DNA of 64,000 bases from Nocardioides humilatus (GTDB taxonomy: Bacteria > Actinomycetota > Actinomycetes > Propionibacteriales > Nocardioidaceae). The translations under genes were made by a program, and so were the position numbers. Shown here one piece after another: positions 1 through 7,738 of the stretch. Position 1 is the first letter of the stretch. Every line of letters starts with the position of its first letter. The stretch lies in assembly GCF_008373755.1 (NCBI RefSeq), contig NZ_VUJV01000006.1, positions 124,001 to 188,000 on the forward strand, given 5' to 3'. The notes beneath the pieces are model-generated. The model saw nothing but the letters and a program-made list of their open reading frames with translations. It searched no databases and was not told where the DNA came from.

Positions 1-45
1 GGCCACGATGGGCGTGGTCACCGCCCCCACTCGGAAGGTTCCGTC

Positions 46-897
46 ATGTCTGCTCTCTCGATGCTGCGCCGGGTGCCCCGGCCCCGGCTCAGCTACGCCA
101 ACATCGCGTCCACGGCAGCGCTCGTACTCGCGCTCGGCACCGGAACGGCCTACGCCGCTGACACCGTCTTCTCGACCGACATCGTCGACGGCGAGGTGAA
201 GAACGCCGATCTCGCGGTCAACGCGGTCAACACCGGCAAGATCCTCAACGGTGGCGTGTGGGCGCAGGACATCCAGGCGGAGAGCCTCACCAGTGCCCAG
301 GTCCTCGACGGCAGCCTGTCCGGCGCCGACCTCGCCGCGGACTCGATCGGAGCCGGCCAGATCCTCGACGGAGCCGTGGGATCTCTCGATGTTCTCAACG
401 AGTCGTTGACCTTCAACGATCTCGCCACCGACTCGGTCAACGCGACGGAGATCGCGGACAACAGCATCGACAGCGGGGAGATCAGCGACAACAGCCTCTT
501 CTCTGACGACCTGGCGAGCAACTCTGTCGGCTCCAGCGAGGTCGTCGATGGAGCGGTGGGCTCGGCCGAGGTCGCCAACAGCAGCCTGACCGGAAGCGAC
601 GTTGCCAACGACAGCCTGACCATGTCCGACATCGCGGGCGGCGGGACGAGCAATGGCACCGTGTCCTACGGGTCGATCTCCAACGGCAGGTGTACCGAGT
701 CGACGTTGTCGATCGGCGGCGCGACGGCTGGGGACGCCGCGGTGATCACCCCCAAGGGCGACATGCCGAACGGCGTTTTCCTCTACGCGACCCAGGTCTC
801 GTCGGCCAGCACCCTGAGGGTGGTGCTCTGCAACCTGAGCGGCGCCGCTTCACCCGTGATCACCGACATGCCGGTCCGGATCCACACCTTCCACTGA
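46..897 (+). CDS. Secreted decapeptide-repeat surface protein
   Basis: Predicted exported protein of 283 residues. Residues 16-37 form a hydrophobic signal segment with an AYA-A type cleavage site. From residue 43 to about 192 the protein is fifteen uninterrupted 10-residue repeats of the form [SGA]-x-[DEQK]-[ILV]-x-[DN]-[DGNE]-[SA]-[VIL]-x, for example GADLAADSIG and SSEVVDGAVG, with a sixteenth partial copy. The period is exact, which suggests a beta-solenoid. The last 85 residues are not repeated, are beta-rich and hold two cysteines. The ATG at 46 has a GGAAGG ribosome site about 7 bases upstream. Similar repeats are common in secreted actinobacterial proteins of unknown role; a structural or adhesive function is inference. 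The converging neighbour is a kinase gene. Confidence 0.8.
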   Translation: MSALSMLRRVPRPRLSYANIASTAALVLALGTGTAYAADTVFSTDIVDGEVKNADLAVNAVNTGKILNGGVWAQDIQAESLTSAQVLDGSLSGADLAADSIGAGQILDGAVGSLDVLNESLTFNDLATDSVNATEIADNSIDSGEISDNSLFSDDLASNSVGSSEVVDGAVGSAEVANSSLTGSDVANDSLTMSDIAGGGTSNGTVSYGSISNGRCTESTLSIGGATAGDAAVITPKGDMPNGVFLYATQVSSASTLRVVLCNLSGAASPVITDMPVRIHTFH

Positions 898-918
898 TGC
901 CGAGGGTGGCGGAGGTGG

Positions 919-2175
919 TCACGCCGGCAGCGTGAACCACACCGTGGTGCCGCCGTCGGTCGCGTCCTCGACGCCGATCCGCCCACCGTGTGCCTCGACC
1001 GCACGGCGGGCGGTCGCGAGGCCGATGCCGGAGCCTTCGACGGACCGGTCGACACGGCTGTGCAGCTCGAACACCGACTCACGCTGGTCGGCGGGGATGC
1101 CGCGGCCGTTGTCGGTCACGGAGACCCGCCAATTGTTGCCGGTGCGCGCGGCATCCACGGTGATCACGGGGGTGCGGTCGCCGGGGGTGAACTTCACGGC
1201 ATTGGTCAGCAGGTTGAGGAGTACGGCGTAGAGCTGGTCCACGTCGCCCGCGACCTCGGGCAGCGCGGCCCGCTCGACCTGCGCCGACCGGTCCTTCAGG
1301 AGGGGGGAGAGGTCGTCGAGGACGTGGTCCAGCACCGCGTCGAGGCGCACTCGCGTGCGCTCGAGTGAGGCGCCGACCTTCGCGTAGCCGAGGATCGTGT
1401 CGATCATCGCAGCCATCCGGTGGCCCGCCTTGGTGGTGGCGTGGACGAGCTCGGCGACCGCCGGATCCTGGGTGACGGCCGGCTCGGTCGCGAGCAGCTC
1501 GGCGTTGGCGAGCACCGCCGTCAGCGGCGAGCGCAGGTCGTGGCTGACCTGGCCGGCGAAGAGGGACAGCAGCTCGTTGGAGCGGGTGAGCTCCTCCTGG
1601 GTGCGGGTGAGCTCCTGCAGGGACTCTTCGAGCTGCTGGGTGCGCAGCCGCAGCTCGAGGACGTCGAGGACGCGCGCGGCGAGCCCGTTGAGGAGGATCG
1701 CCTTGTCGGGGGTGAGCTCGTGCGGCTCGGTGTCGAAGACGCACAGCCGCCCGATGATGGTGCCTTCGGGCGTGATCAGGGGCGCCGAGGCGTAGAACCT
1801 GACCTTGTCGATCTCGCCGGAGACGAACGGGTTGGTGGCGAAGCGCGGGTCCTCGCTCGCGTCCGAGCAGACCACGGGCTCGATGCTGTCCAGCACGACG
1901 GCGCACATCGAGTCGTCGCGGGAGCACACCGACGGGTCGATGCCGGCCGCTGCGATCTGGTGCTGGTGGTCACGCGTGATCAGGTTGATCGCGGCGTTGG
2001 GGACGTCGCACACCAGCGCGGCGAGCTCGGCCAGCGCCTGCAGGTCGCGGCCCCCCGGTTGCTCGAGGGCCCGGTAGCGGGCGATGGCAACGTCTGCTGC
2101 GGTGCTCGTCGTCGGGGCCACGGGCTGATCTTTACCCACGGCGCTGACGAAGCCAAGCCGGTCAGTGGTCGGCAA
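919..2175 (-). CDS. GAF-domain sensor histidine kinase (soluble)
   Basis: Cytoplasmic histidine kinase, last gene of a three-gene cassette on the minus strand. A GAF domain occupies roughly residues 45-175, followed by a coiled linker, the HisKA H-box SHDLRSPLTA with the phospho-accepting His near residue 215, and a complete HATPase_c domain: N-box LLNLLTNAVKF near 327, G1 box VTDNGRGIP, and G2 GSGIGLATARR. No membrane segment is visible. The stated start is a TTG that overlaps the end of the upstream kinase by 14 bases; in-frame GTG codons at 2139 and 2121 are alternatives and no clear ribosome site decides. Its intact ATPase domain contrasts with the degenerate one of the neighbouring kinase, so it may supply phosphate to the cassette. 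The signal is unknown. Confidence 0.85.
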   Translation of the reverse strand: MPTTDRLGFVSAVGKDQPVAPTTSTAADVAIARYRALEQPGGRDLQALAELAALVCDVPNAAINLITRDHQHQIAAAGIDPSVCSRDDSMCAVVLDSIEPVVCSDASEDPRFATNPFVSGEIDKVRFYASAPLITPEGTIIGRLCVFDTEPHELTPDKAILLNGLAARVLDVLELRLRTQQLEESLQELTRTQEELTRSNELLSLFAGQVSHDLRSPLTAVLANAELLATEPAVTQDPAVAELVHATTKAGHRMAAMIDTILGYAKVGASLERTRVRLDAVLDHVLDDLSPLLKDRSAQVERAALPEVAGDVDQLYAVLLNLLTNAVKFTPGDRTPVITVDAARTGNNWRVSVTDNGRGIPADQRESVFELHSRVDRSVEGSGIGLATARRAVEAHGGRIGVEDATDGGTTVWFTLPA

Positions 2176-3322
2176 CGGGTCGCTTCGGCAGGCGCACGAG
2201 AACGCCGTCCGTGGTCTGGGTCAGGGACCCGCCGGCCGCGGCGACCAGGTCGGACGCTGGGCCACGGTGACGCGAGGCGACGGCGGCGTCCTGGCCACCC
2301 GTCGTGATCGAGATCTCCAGGTGGGTGCCGCGATCGCTGGCGCGCACCTCGCTGCCGCCTCCGACCAAGAGCTCCAGTGCCTTCACGACCGGGGAAGGGT
2401 CGAGGTGGGTCGGCAACGGTCCGCTGGGCACGTGGGTGACGCGCCGGCCCAGCTCGGCCACTCGGGCGACGGTGTCGGCGATGAGCGCATCGAGGTCGAG
2501 GTCGATCTCGGCCGCCGCGCTGTGGCTCCGCGACACTGCGAGGAGGTCGTTGACGGCTGCGGACAACCGGTCGAGCTCCCCGATCGCGAGCTGGAGCTGG
2601 GCGTTGACGCTCTCCGGGGTCTCGGGCCACAGCGACAGGTCCTCGAGCTCGAGGCGCAACGCGGTGATCGGGGTCCGCAGCTCGTGGGAGGCGTGCACGG
2701 CGATGTCGCGCTCGTGCTGGAGCAGCTCGTCGAGCTGACGCCCACTGCTGCGGAGGCCGGCTGCGATCTCGCGCGCCTCGGGCACCTTGGAGTCGGGGAG
2801 GTCGGGGTGGAACTGCCCGGCGCCGAGGCCACGGGCGGCCACGGCGAGGTCCTGGAACGGGCGGGCGATCCGACGTGACAACAGGTAGCCCGCGGCGCCG
2901 GCGAGGAGCACGAGGAGGAGGCCCAGGAGCACCAGCGGGAGGATGGCCTCGGCGATGTCGTCACCGACCCGGTCGCCCTCGAGGGTCACGATCACCGTGC
3001 CGCCGTCGGTCTCCACCCGCGCGGAGATGTCGTTGCCGCTGGGGTCGCTGTAGTCCGTCGTACGGACTGATTTGCCGGACGGCGCCCAGACGATGATGCC
3101 CTCGCCGTCGTCAGCGAGGGAGTCGAGGAAGTCGACGTCGACCTTGAGGTCAGCGTCGCGGCGCTCCTCGACGGCGACCGACACCAGGTCGGCGGTGCGG
3201 TCGATCCGGCTCTGCTCCTGGTCGCGGACCAGGTCGGCAAGGACGTAGGCGCGCGGGATGCCGTAGAGACCGACGACGACGATCGTCAGTCCGACGAAGG
3301 CGGCGACGAGGCGCTCGCGCAC
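2162..3322 (-). CDS. Membrane sensor kinase with degenerate ATPase domain
   Basis: Sensor-kinase-like protein of 386 residues. Membrane segments at about 7-27 and 128-150 flank an extracytoplasmic sensor domain; a HAMP-like region and the H-box ASHELRTPITALR (His near 212) follow. The C-terminal catalytic domain is short and lacks the expected ATP-binding residues: the N-box position reads ALELLVGGG instead of the usual L-x-N-L-x-x-NA, and no D-x-G-x-G box is present. It can therefore probably accept or remove phosphate but may not autophosphorylate (inference). The GTG start at 3322 lies one base after the response regulator stop, so the two genes are translationally coupled. The downstream GAF kinase overlaps its 3' end. 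Confidence 0.85.
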   Translation of the reverse strand: MRERLVAAFVGLTIVVVGLYGIPRAYVLADLVRDQEQSRIDRTADLVSVAVEERRDADLKVDVDFLDSLADDGEGIIVWAPSGKSVRTTDYSDPSGNDISARVETDGGTVIVTLEGDRVGDDIAEAILPLVLLGLLLVLLAGAAGYLLSRRIARPFQDLAVAARGLGAGQFHPDLPDSKVPEAREIAAGLRSSGRQLDELLQHERDIAVHASHELRTPITALRLELEDLSLWPETPESVNAQLQLAIGELDRLSAAVNDLLAVSRSHSAAAEIDLDLDALIADTVARVAELGRRVTHVPSGPLPTHLDPSPVVKALELLVGGGSEVRASDRGTHLEISITTGGQDAAVASRHRGPASDLVAAAGGSLTQTTDGVLVRLPKRPVADH

Positions 3323-3323
3323 C

Positions 3324-4040
3324 TCAGCCTGCTTCGAGACGGAAGCCGACGCCGCGGACGGTCACGATCGAGACCGGTGCGCTGTTGTCCTCGAGCTTCT
3401 GGCGCAGGCGACCCATCGTGACGTCGAGCGTCTTGGTCGAACCGAACCAGTTCTCGTCCCACACCTCATCCATCAGGCGTTCGCGGGTCAGGACGGTGTC
3501 GCGCTCGGAGTGGAGCAGGGCGAGGAGGTCGAACTCCTTGGAGGTGAGCGCGACCTCGGTGTCGTCGACCCAGACGCGCCGGCCCTGGACGTCGACGCGG
3601 AGGCCGCCGCCCGTCTCGGGCGTAGCCGCTTCGGTCGGCGCGTCGCCGTTGGTGGCGGCGCGGGCCGAGCGGCGGAGCAAGGCGCGGGTGCGGGCCAGGA
3701 GCTCAGCGAGTGCGAACGGCTTGCCGAGGTAGTCGTCGGCGCCGACGTCGAGACCGACCACCCGGTCGAGCTCGCCGCCGCGCGCGGTGAGGATCATGAT
3801 GCCGGCTTCGTAGCCGTCGGCCCGCAGCCGGCGGCAGACGTCGAGGCCGTCCATGTCGGGGAGGCCGAGGTCGAGGACGACCAGATCGATCCCCTGACCC
3901 GCCGCGCGCGTGAGTGCGTCGCCTCCGGTTGCGACCCGCTCCACGGCGTAACCCTCGCGCTCGAGGGTCCTGACCAGGGGAGTGGCGATGCCGTCGTCGT
4001 CCTCGACCAGCAGGAGAGTGGGGGTCACCTCAGAGAGCAT
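3324..4040 (-). CDS. OmpR-family response regulator
   Basis: Two-domain DNA-binding response regulator of 238 residues. The receiver domain (about 9-122) has the acidic pocket VEDDD, the phospho-acceptor Asp in VLDLGLPDMDG and the conserved Lys in GKPFALAEL. The C-terminal winged helix (about 145-236) contains ALTSKEFDLLALL and the VRGVGFRLE ending typical of the OmpR/PhoB class. It is the first gene of the regulator, membrane kinase, GAF kinase cassette and should be the output of both kinases. The region upstream holds the 3' end of the surface-protein cluster, whose last gene overlaps this start by 11 bases, so it may also be transcribed from that operon. Targets are unknown. Confidence 0.92.
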   Translation of the reverse strand: MLSEVTPTLLLVEDDDGIATPLVRTLEREGYAVERVATGGDALTRAAGQGIDLVVLDLGLPDMDGLDVCRRLRADGYEAGIMILTARGGELDRVVGLDVGADDYLGKPFALAELLARTRALLRRSARAATNGDAPTEAATPETGGGLRVDVQGRRVWVDDTEVALTSKEFDLLALLHSERDTVLTRERLMDEVWDENWFGSTKTLDVTMGRLRQKLEDNSAPVSIVTVRGVGFRLEAG

Positions 4041-4410
4041 ACGGATGCTCCGACCGCTGGGTGCGCTGCGGCGCGGCCCCGGTGAACCCCACGAGGACGA
4101 GCACTGTCAGCGACATGACGACTACAGCCACGGCGGTCGCGGTCCAGTGCGCTGGAGCGAGGCCGGGCCCTCCGAACGTGCTCGTCAGCACCTGCCCGCA
4201 GAGGGTCAGCCCGGCCAGCAGGCCGGTCGCCATCCGCATGTCAGCCGTGCACGCCGCCGCCCCCCACAAACGGACGGCGGCGAGCACGGTGCCTAGGGCG
4301 ACACTGCCGACGAGTGCGACGCCGTAGCCCGCCACCTGGCTGGCACTGGCCAGCTCGAAGGTGAGCAGGGCCGCGAGCGCGCCCGTGAGCAGGGCCGTTG
4401 CCTTCCTCAT
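4030..4410 (-). CDS. Small four-helix membrane protein of the SipW/TasA-like cluster
   Basis: Integral membrane protein of 126 residues, beginning MRKATALLTGALAAL, with four hydrophobic segments and no recognisable catalytic motif. Its ATG (4408-4410) overlaps the TGA of the Ig-like protein gene by one base (TGATG), so the two are translationally coupled. It ends 11 bases inside the start of the response regulator gene. The frame stays open upstream to 5619 inside the Ig-like gene, but that part is low-complexity, Arg/His-rich and antisense in character, so only the C-terminal 126 residues are taken as real. I do not recognise the family; position suggests a role in presenting or anchoring the secreted proteins of the cluster. 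Confidence 0.7.
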   Translation of the reverse strand: MRKATALLTGALAALLTFELASASQVAGYGVALVGSVALGTVLAAVRLWGAAACTADMRMATGLLAGLTLCGQVLTSTFGGPGLAPAHWTATAVAVVVMSLTVLVLVGFTGAAPQRTQRSEHPYAL

Positions 4411-6227
4411 CAGAAGTCCTTGTCCAGCGCGCCGAGCTCGGTGACCGGCGTCGTGGAGCAGGCCCGGCCGGTGAGGTCGGTGACGGAGGCGGACGGGGTC
4501 CACACCATGTTGGCGGCCGCGCCGGCGCGGAGTCCGCTGCCGTTGGCGAGGGTGCCGAGGGTGAGGGTGATGAGGGTCGCGGTGTTGCCGTTGACCGTCG
4601 TGTTCGTGGCGACCATGGTCGCGTTGAACTGCGCGGTCTTGTTGTTCTTGATGAAGTTGCCCTTGAGGTTGATCGTCCCGAGCGGGATCACGGTGCCGTT
4701 GACGGCCTTGAGGATGTCGACGGTGTCGTTGTTGCCGCTCGAGCCGGCCGCGATGGAGTCGCGGAGGCGGACCACGACCGAGGTGGAGCTGCCGTTCCAG
4801 CCGGCGAGGACGGTCGTGAGGTTGATCTGCTCGGAGTAGGTGAGCTTGAGCGTGTCGGTCGCAGCGAGCTTGCCGGCCGATGCCCCGTTGGTGGCCTGCA
4901 CGTCGTAGGCCTTGAGCGGGCTGTTGTCGACCCGGCGGGCGCTGACGATCGTGGAGGTGGTGGTCGCCCCGCGGCTGTCGGTCATGACGGCCCGCAGGTC
5001 GTAGAGACCGTCGGCGACCGCCGTGGTGTCCCACGAGCAGGTGTACGGCGAGGAAGTGTCGGTGCAGACGGTGGTCCAGGTGCTGGTGCCGTTGACGGCC
5101 CGCTCGATCCGGACCGACGCGATGCCGGCGGTGGATGAGGCGGTCGAGGTGAGCGTCACGGTGCCGCTGAGGTAGGCACCCGGGTCCTCCATCGAGACGG
5201 ACGCGACGGTGTTGTCGATGACCCGGTTGGTCACGGTGGCCGAGGTGGTCGCGTTGCCGATGGCGTCGGTGGCGACCGCTCGGAAGGCGTAGGTGCCGTC
5301 GGCCAGCTGCGTGGTGTTGTAGCGGCAGCTGTAGGGCTCGGCGGTCGGCGTGCAGAAGGTGGTCCAGGTGGAGGTGCCCGACCTCTGGTACTGCAGCTGC
5401 ACTTGGGCGATACCGGCGTCGGCGTCGGTCGCGGTGGCCGCGAAAGTCGCCGTGCCGCGCAGCGGAGTGCCGGGGTCGGTCATCGTCACGGTCGGTGCGA
5501 CGTTGTCGATCAGCACGTCGGTCACGACGGCCGAGGTGGTGTTCGTCGTACCGATCGTGGCCGTGGCGCGCAGGTCGTAGGACTCGCCCTGCGTGAAGGC
5601 GGCGCCCGCGGTGTTCCACACACAGGTGTAGGGGGCGATGACCAACGTGGTGCAGAGGTTCTTCCAGGTCGTGGTGCCGGTGACGGCGTACTCGACCTTG
5701 ACGATCGGGACGCTGAGGCCCGCGTTGTAGATGGTGGTCGTGAGGTTGACGCTGCCCTTGACGATGTCGCCCGGGTCGCTGAGCACGACGAGGAGGTTGT
5801 TGGCGACCTGCGTCGAGACCTCGTCGGAGAAGGTCATGTAGCCGACGTTGTCGGTCGCGATCGCGCGCAGGCTGTAGCTGCCGTCGACACCGGACTTGGT
5901 GTTCCAGGAGCAGGAGTACGGCGCGGTCGTGGCCGTGCAGATCGTCGTCCAGCCGGCTGCGCCGGGGGCGAAGTACTGGATCACGACGTTGTTGATGCCC
6001 GAGCGGGTGTCGGCGGCCGTCGCGGTGATCGTGACGGTGTCCTTGACGACGGTGCCGGGGTCGTTGACCGAGACGGTCGGGGGCGTCCAGTCGTTGGCAG
6101 CGGAGACGGTGCTCGACGCATTGCCGGTCGTGGCGTTGAAGCTGGCGCTCGAGAAGGAGGGCATGCCGAAGCCCGCAACCCCGACGACGGCCGTGATGGC
6201 CATCAGAGTCAGCGGGCGGCTCGGCAT
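4410..6227 (-). CDS. Secreted four-repeat Ig-like surface protein
   Basis: Exported protein of 605 residues. It starts with a short signal peptide followed by FSSASFNATTGNASSTVSAA, the kind of N-terminus found on TasA/camelysin-type clients of SipW peptidases. Four Ig-like domains of about 95 residues follow (roughly 50-430). Each has a cysteine pair in the pattern C-T-x(4-5)-PY-[ST]-C-x-[WY]-[ND]-T, a likely intradomain disulfide, and each begins with a DPG-x(3)-G-like turn. The C-terminal 150 residues are a separate Ser/Thr/Asn-rich beta domain. The ATG is preceded by AAGGAGAAAAGAC. Its own promoter-like motif lies at 6259-6293. Adhesion or matrix function is inferred from architecture; no sortase signal is seen. 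Confidence 0.82.
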   Translation of the reverse strand: MPSRPLTLMAITAVVGVAGFGMPSFSSASFNATTGNASSTVSAANDWTPPTVSVNDPGTVVKDTVTITATAADTRSGINNVVIQYFAPGAAGWTTICTATTAPYSCSWNTKSGVDGSYSLRAIATDNVGYMTFSDEVSTQVANNLLVVLSDPGDIVKGSVNLTTTIYNAGLSVPIVKVEYAVTGTTTWKNLCTTLVIAPYTCVWNTAGAAFTQGESYDLRATATIGTTNTTSAVVTDVLIDNVAPTVTMTDPGTPLRGTATFAATATDADAGIAQVQLQYQRSGTSTWTTFCTPTAEPYSCRYNTTQLADGTYAFRAVATDAIGNATTSATVTNRVIDNTVASVSMEDPGAYLSGTVTLTSTASSTAGIASVRIERAVNGTSTWTTVCTDTSSPYTCSWDTTAVADGLYDLRAVMTDSRGATTTSTIVSARRVDNSPLKAYDVQATNGASAGKLAATDTLKLTYSEQINLTTVLAGWNGSSTSVVVRLRDSIAAGSSGNNDTVDILKAVNGTVIPLGTINLKGNFIKNNKTAQFNATMVATNTTVNGNTATLITLTLGTLANGSGLRAGAAANMVWTPSASVTDLTGRACSTTPVTELGALDKDF

Positions 6228-6258
6228 GTCTTTTCTCCTTGGTAGTTCTGTTGTCTCA

Positions 6259-6293
6259 AACGCTAGGGAGCGTCAGGTCACGCGTCGGCAACA
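6259..6293 (-). promoter_or_regulatory. Promoter-like motif TGTTGCC-n16-CTCCCTAGCGTT
   Basis: On the minus strand TGTTGCC (6293-6287) is followed after 16 bases by CTCCCTAGCGTT (6270-6259), about 30 bases before the Ig-like gene start. The same two blocks with identical spacing occur in front of the TasA-like gene at 7685-7651. The spacing does not fit a standard sigma-A promoter, so an alternative sigma factor or an activator site is inferred. Confidence 0.6.
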
Positions 6294-6934
6294 GCGAGCC
6301 GGTCCGACTCCAACAGGTCGGTAACAGTCGGGTCGATCTCCTCGGAGGTGCCCTCGCCGGCGTCGGCGGTGATCTCGGCATCGTCCTTCTCGCTGCGGCG
6401 CAGGGCGCCGAAGAGCTGGCTGAGGGCCTGGAGACCGATGAGCGAGGCGGGGATGCCGATGATGAGCATCCGGGTGGTGCGGTCGGCCAGGGCGATGAAG
6501 ACCCAGCCGACGTGCGGGACGCTGTACTGGACGACGGCCTGCTTCTCGTCGACGAGCTTGAAGTGCCACGGGTCGGGCTTCGGGTTGGCGTCGCCCTTCG
6601 TGGTGAAGAGGACCCCGCCGCCCTCGGCGGGCTCCATCTTGATGATGCGGTGGGTCACCAGCGACTCGTTGCCGGCGTCGGCCGGGGGCAGGTAGGTGAT
6701 GATGTCGCCGACCTCGAGGTCCTCGACCGAGGTGGGCTTCTCGAAGACGACCGAGCCCTTGTCGATCGTGCCGGTCATCGATCCGCCGGTGATGACGTAG
6801 CGGCTGAACCCGAAGAGGCTGGGCGCGATCCAGGCCGTGCAGAAGAGCGTGACGAGGACGATCGCGGTGGTGAGCGTCCAGCCGGCGACCCGGCGCGGAG
6901 CGCTGGTACGGCGGCGGTGCGGGTTCTTGCTCAC
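6278..6934 (-). CDS. SipW-type (ER-type) signal peptidase I
   Basis: Membrane serine peptidase of 218 residues that should remove signal peptides from the neighbouring TasA-like and Ig-like proteins. After a basic N-terminus, one membrane segment (about 19-40) leads into GGSMTGTI with the catalytic Ser at 52. The general base is expected to be His in LVTHRI near residue 95, the Ser-His arrangement of archaeal/ER-type and SipW enzymes rather than Ser-Lys of LepB. KGDANPKPDP matches the conserved GDxN box. A second membrane segment lies near 149-170, and an acidic tail ends the protein. The GTG start has an AGGAG site 7 bases upstream. Flanked on both sides by its presumed substrates. Confidence 0.9.
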   Translation of the reverse strand: MSKNPHRRRTSAPRRVAGWTLTTAIVLVTLFCTAWIAPSLFGFSRYVITGGSMTGTIDKGSVVFEKPTSVEDLEVGDIITYLPPADAGNESLVTHRIIKMEPAEGGGVLFTTKGDANPKPDPWHFKLVDEKQAVVQYSVPHVGWVFIALADRTTRMLIIGIPASLIGLQALSQLFGALRRSEKDDAEITADAGEGTSEEIDPTVTDLLESDRLAVADA

Positions 6935-6953
6935 GATGGGCTCCTGTCGCTGG

Positions 6954-6980
6954 CGGGTCGTGCGGGTTGTGCGGGTCGTG
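6954..6980 (-). repeat. Three tandem 9-bp repeats upstream of the signal peptidase
   Basis: On the plus strand CGGGTCGTG, CGGGTTGTG and CGGGTCGTG follow one another without spacing, with one mismatch. They lie 20-46 bases upstream of the GTG start of the signal peptidase, between it and a hairpin. They could be a regulator-binding array or a simple replication-slippage repeat. Confidence 0.6.
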
Positions 6981-7003
6981 CAGGTGGATCAGAAATGCCT
7001 CGC

Positions 7004-7036
7004 GGCGAGGCGCTCCCCCCAGGTGAGCGCCTCGCC
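7004..7036 (-). terminator. Hairpin between TasA-like gene and signal peptidase
   Basis: Perfect 11-bp stem GGCGAGGCGCT / AGCGCCTCGCC with an 11-base loop, starting 8 bases after the TasA-like stop codon. On the transcribed strand only a weak T stretch (CATTTCT) follows, so partial termination or mRNA 3'-end protection, rather than a full stop, is likely. This would let the abundant structural protein be made in excess of the peptidase. Confidence 0.6.
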
Positions 7037-7043
7037 GTCGAGA

Positions 7044-7577
7044 TCACTGGTTGTAGGTCGAGCCGTCCGTCTGCACCGAGGACCAGCTGTAGACCGCGTT
7101 GGCCGTCTTGCCCTGGTCGGCGTTGGGGGTGGACTGGTCGAGCTTGACCACGAACTTGAAGTTGTGGGTGGCGCCGGCGGCCCAGGTGCCGAGGTCCTGC
7201 TTCACGCCGTCGGCGAGACCGCCGAAGGTGCCGGTGTAGACCGTGGTGTTGGCGGTGACGTCGATGATGTCGAGGGTCAGGTTCGAGCCGGTGAAGCCGT
7301 TGCTCGAGGAGACCTCGGTCAGGCCGAAGGTGGCGGCGAGCGAACCGGTGTTGGTCAGCGAGAGCGTGCCGTTGAGGGTGTCGCCCGGCTTCATGTTCGT
7401 CAGGTTGAAGATCGCCTGGTCGGCCTTGGAGTTCGAGTGGGTCAGCGTGCCGGCGGTGACGGCGCTGATGGTGTTGCCCGTGGTGCTGGTGAAGGTCGCA
7501 CCAGAACCGACCGCGACGGCGCCGGCGGCGACGAGGGTGGCGAGCGGGACGAGGATCTTGCGGGTCTTGGACTGCAT
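7044..7577 (-). CDS. TasA/camelysin-like secreted structural protein
   Basis: Exported protein of 177 residues. Signal peptide of about 27 residues, then the SGATFTSTTGNTISAVTAGT N-terminus characteristic of SipW-processed TasA/CalY-type proteins, and a beta-rich body with LTNMKPGDTLNGTLSLTNTG, the conserved turn of that family. No cysteines. The start is the ATG at 7577, chosen over upstream in-frame codons because CCAAGGAGA lies 8 bases before it. In Bacillus such proteins form matrix fibres or are surface metalloprotease-like camelysins; here fibre formation is inference. It is the first gene of the cluster and carries a promoter-like motif shared with the Ig-like gene. Divergent from HMG-CoA reductase. 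Confidence 0.85.
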   Translation of the reverse strand: MQSKTRKILVPLATLVAAGAVAVGSGATFTSTTGNTISAVTAGTLTHSNSKADQAIFNLTNMKPGDTLNGTLSLTNTGSLAATFGLTEVSSSNGFTGSNLTLDIIDVTANTTVYTGTFGGLADGVKQDLGTWAAGATHNFKFVVKLDQSTPNADQGKTANAVYSWSSVQTDGSTYNQ

Positions 7578-7650
7578 CGTTCTGTCTCCTTGGTTGTGGT
7601 TTGCAGCCGTTCCGCTGCGGTCAAGTTCAGGTGGTTTTCCCGATGACCAG

Positions 7651-7685
7651 AACGCTACGGAGACCAGATCCACAGGCAGGCAACA
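7651..7685 (-). promoter_or_regulatory. Promoter-like motif TGTTGCC-n16-CTCCGTAGCGTT
   Basis: Second copy of the two-block motif, about 74 bases before the TasA-like start. TGTTGCC lies at 7685-7679 and CTCCGTAGCGTT at 7662-7651 on the minus strand. Eighteen of nineteen block positions match the copy at 6259-6293 and the spacer is exactly 16 in both, while the spacer bases differ. Confidence 0.6.
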
Positions 7686-7738
7686 CGAATGACTCAGCTG
7701 GGACACACTCTGGAACCAGGCATGACATCCTCCTCACC

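Noticed and set aside
4411-5619. Upstream part of the open frame that ends at 4030 on the minus strand
   Set aside because: This stretch overlaps the Ig-like gene on the same strand in another frame and gives an Arg/His-rich, low-complexity product; only the part from the ATG at 4410 looks like a real membrane protein.
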